Shown here in pieces: positions 6,206-6,915 of a stretch of 6,915 bases of DNA. The DNA comes from Rhodospirillales bacterium. Its GTDB lineage: Bacteria > Pseudomonadota > Alphaproteobacteria > Acetobacterales > Acetobacteraceae. The stretch spans positions 1-6,915 of the forward strand of contig CAHJXG010000129.1 of the NCBI GenBank assembly GCA_903644035.1, given 5' to 3'. How positions within the stretch are numbered: the first letter of the stretch is position 1; each line of letters begins with the position of its first letter. Below the pieces are notes generated by a model. It was given only the letters and a program-made list of their open reading frames with translations. It made no database searches and was not told the DNA's origin. The translations under genes and the position numbers were made by a program.

Positions 6206-6915
6206 ATGGACGCTCCTCCGCCCTTGCTGCGCGTGCGGGACTTGTGCGTCGGCGTCGAGGGCAGCCGCGGCGTCCGTCCGATCCTGCAGGGCATCAGCTT
6301 CGACCTGGCCGAGCGCGAGATCCTGGGGGTGATCGGCGAGACCGGGTCGGGCAAGACGGTGCTGGCGCGCGCGCTGGTCGCCTGGCTGACCGCGCCGCTG
6401 GTGGCGACGCGGGGACAGGTCGCCTACCGGGGCGAGGACCTGCTGACCATGCCGCGGGACCGCATCCGCGCCGTGCGCGGCCGGCAGATCGCCTATATCG
6501 GCTCGAACCCGGCCAGCGCGCTCGACCCCACCCTCCCGGTCGGCCACCAGATCGTGGAGAAGCTGCGCGCCATCGAGCCGGGCGTCTCCGCCCGGGAGGC
6601 GAGGGAGCGCACCATCGCCCTGCTGGCCGCCGTGCGCATCCCGGCGCCGGCGCAGCGCTACCACGAGTATCCCTCGCAGTTCAGCGGCGGCATGATGCAG
6701 CGCGCGCTGATCGTGGACGCGCTGGTCGGCAACCCCGCCCTGCTGGTGGCGGACAACGTCACGCAGCCGCTCGACGTGACCGTGGCGGCGCAGATCCTGC
6801 GGCTGATGCGCGACCTGCGGCGGGATTTCGCCACCGCCATCGTCTTCGTCTCGGCGTCGCTGCCGATGGTCAGCGAGATCGCCGACGAGGTGGCGGTGCT
6901 GAGCGCCGGCCGCCT
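6206..6915 (+). CDS. ABC importer ATP-binding subunit (DppD/OppD type) with degenerate catalytic motifs; 3' end outside window
   Basis: The 236 complete codons visible cover nearly the whole nucleotide-binding domain; the OppD-type C-terminal region is beyond the edge. The ATG follows the permease stop directly (TAGATG). Walker A is canonical, GETGSGKT at 44-51. The signature is intact, QFSGGMMQRALI at 158-169, with Phe before SGG as is usual in OppD/DppD. Three catalytic positions are altered. Where the Q-loop Gln is expected (FQxP) the sequence is GSNP, with Ser100 (TCG 6503-6505). Walker B reads LLVADNVTQPLD, so Asn184 (AAC 6755-6757) replaces the catalytic Glu. The H-loop reads FVSASL, with Ala217 (GCG 6854-6856) replacing His. 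The frame, length and codon use are intact, so this is not a decaying gene. It should bind ATP but hydrolyse it poorly, and would need a canonical DppF-like partner. Subunit identity is secure; inactivity is inference. Confidence 0.9.
   Translation, partial: MDAPPPLLRVRDLCVGVEGSRGVRPILQGISFDLAEREILGVIGETGSGKTVLARALVAWLTAPLVATRGQVAYRGEDLLTMPRDRIRAVRGRQIAYIGSNPASALDPTLPVGHQIVEKLRAIEPGVSAREARERTIALLAAVRIPAPAQRYHEYPSQFSGGMMQRALIVDALVGNPALLVADNVTQPLDVTVAAQILRLMRDLRRDFATAIVFVSASLPMVSEIADEVAVLSAGR

Noticed and set aside
5120..6664. A 514-codon minus-strand open frame across both permease and ATPase genes
   Set aside because: It spans the junctions of real operon genes, is rich in His, Gln, Asp and Arg runs, and has no family resemblance. 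It is a shadow frame caused by G/C-biased third positions.
6206..6915. The ATPase as a pseudogene
   Set aside because: The frame is uninterrupted, is abutted to the permease stop in operon style, and keeps Walker A, signature and flanking family sequence with GC-rich third positions. The catalytic changes look selected rather than random decay, within what the visible 236 codons allow.

Overview
The window is GC-rich throughout the coding parts, with G or C at most third codon positions. Its gene types (a family-5 binding protein with a twin-arginine leader, a GMC oxidoreductase and an MFS carrier) suit a free-living or plant/soil-associated proteobacterium. An alphaproteobacterium such as a Rhodospirillales or Rhizobiales member is my best guess. 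No rRNA, tRNA, mobile element, phage gene, CRISPR array or integration scar is visible.

Layout: (1) 1-621, plus strand, is the C-terminal half of an MFS transporter cut by the window edge. (2) A short convergent gap (622-707) holds a small hairpin. (3) 708-2300, minus strand, is a complete GMC-family FAD oxidoreductase (530 aa) of the choline/alcohol dehydrogenase type. (4) 2301-2716 is a 416-base divergent control region with a marked AT-rich island, candidate back-to-back promoters and several inverted repeats. (5) 2717 to beyond 6915, plus strand, is a tightly packed peptide/nickel/opine-type ABC importer operon. Its order is Tat-exported substrate-binding protein, DppB-like permease, DppC-like permease and a DppD/OppD-like ATPase that runs off the window. 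The junctions are an 18-base-spacing hairpin, a 1-base TGATG overlap and a zero-gap TAGATG.

As a unit, the importer probably brings a small organic solute into the cell, and the divergently transcribed oxidoreductase may oxidise it or a derivative. The substrate cannot be read from the sequence.

The most striking observation is the ATPase. It keeps a perfect Walker A and an intact signature motif, but the Q-loop Gln is Ser, the Walker B catalytic Glu is Asn and the H-loop His is Ala, all in an intact reading frame. It looks like a degenerate nucleotide-binding domain, which implies an asymmetric importer driven by a canonical partner expected just downstream. A second notable point is a perfect 8-bp hairpin that fills the whole gap between the binding-protein and first permease genes, including the stop codon and the first base of the start codon. 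It could set the excess of binding protein over permease.
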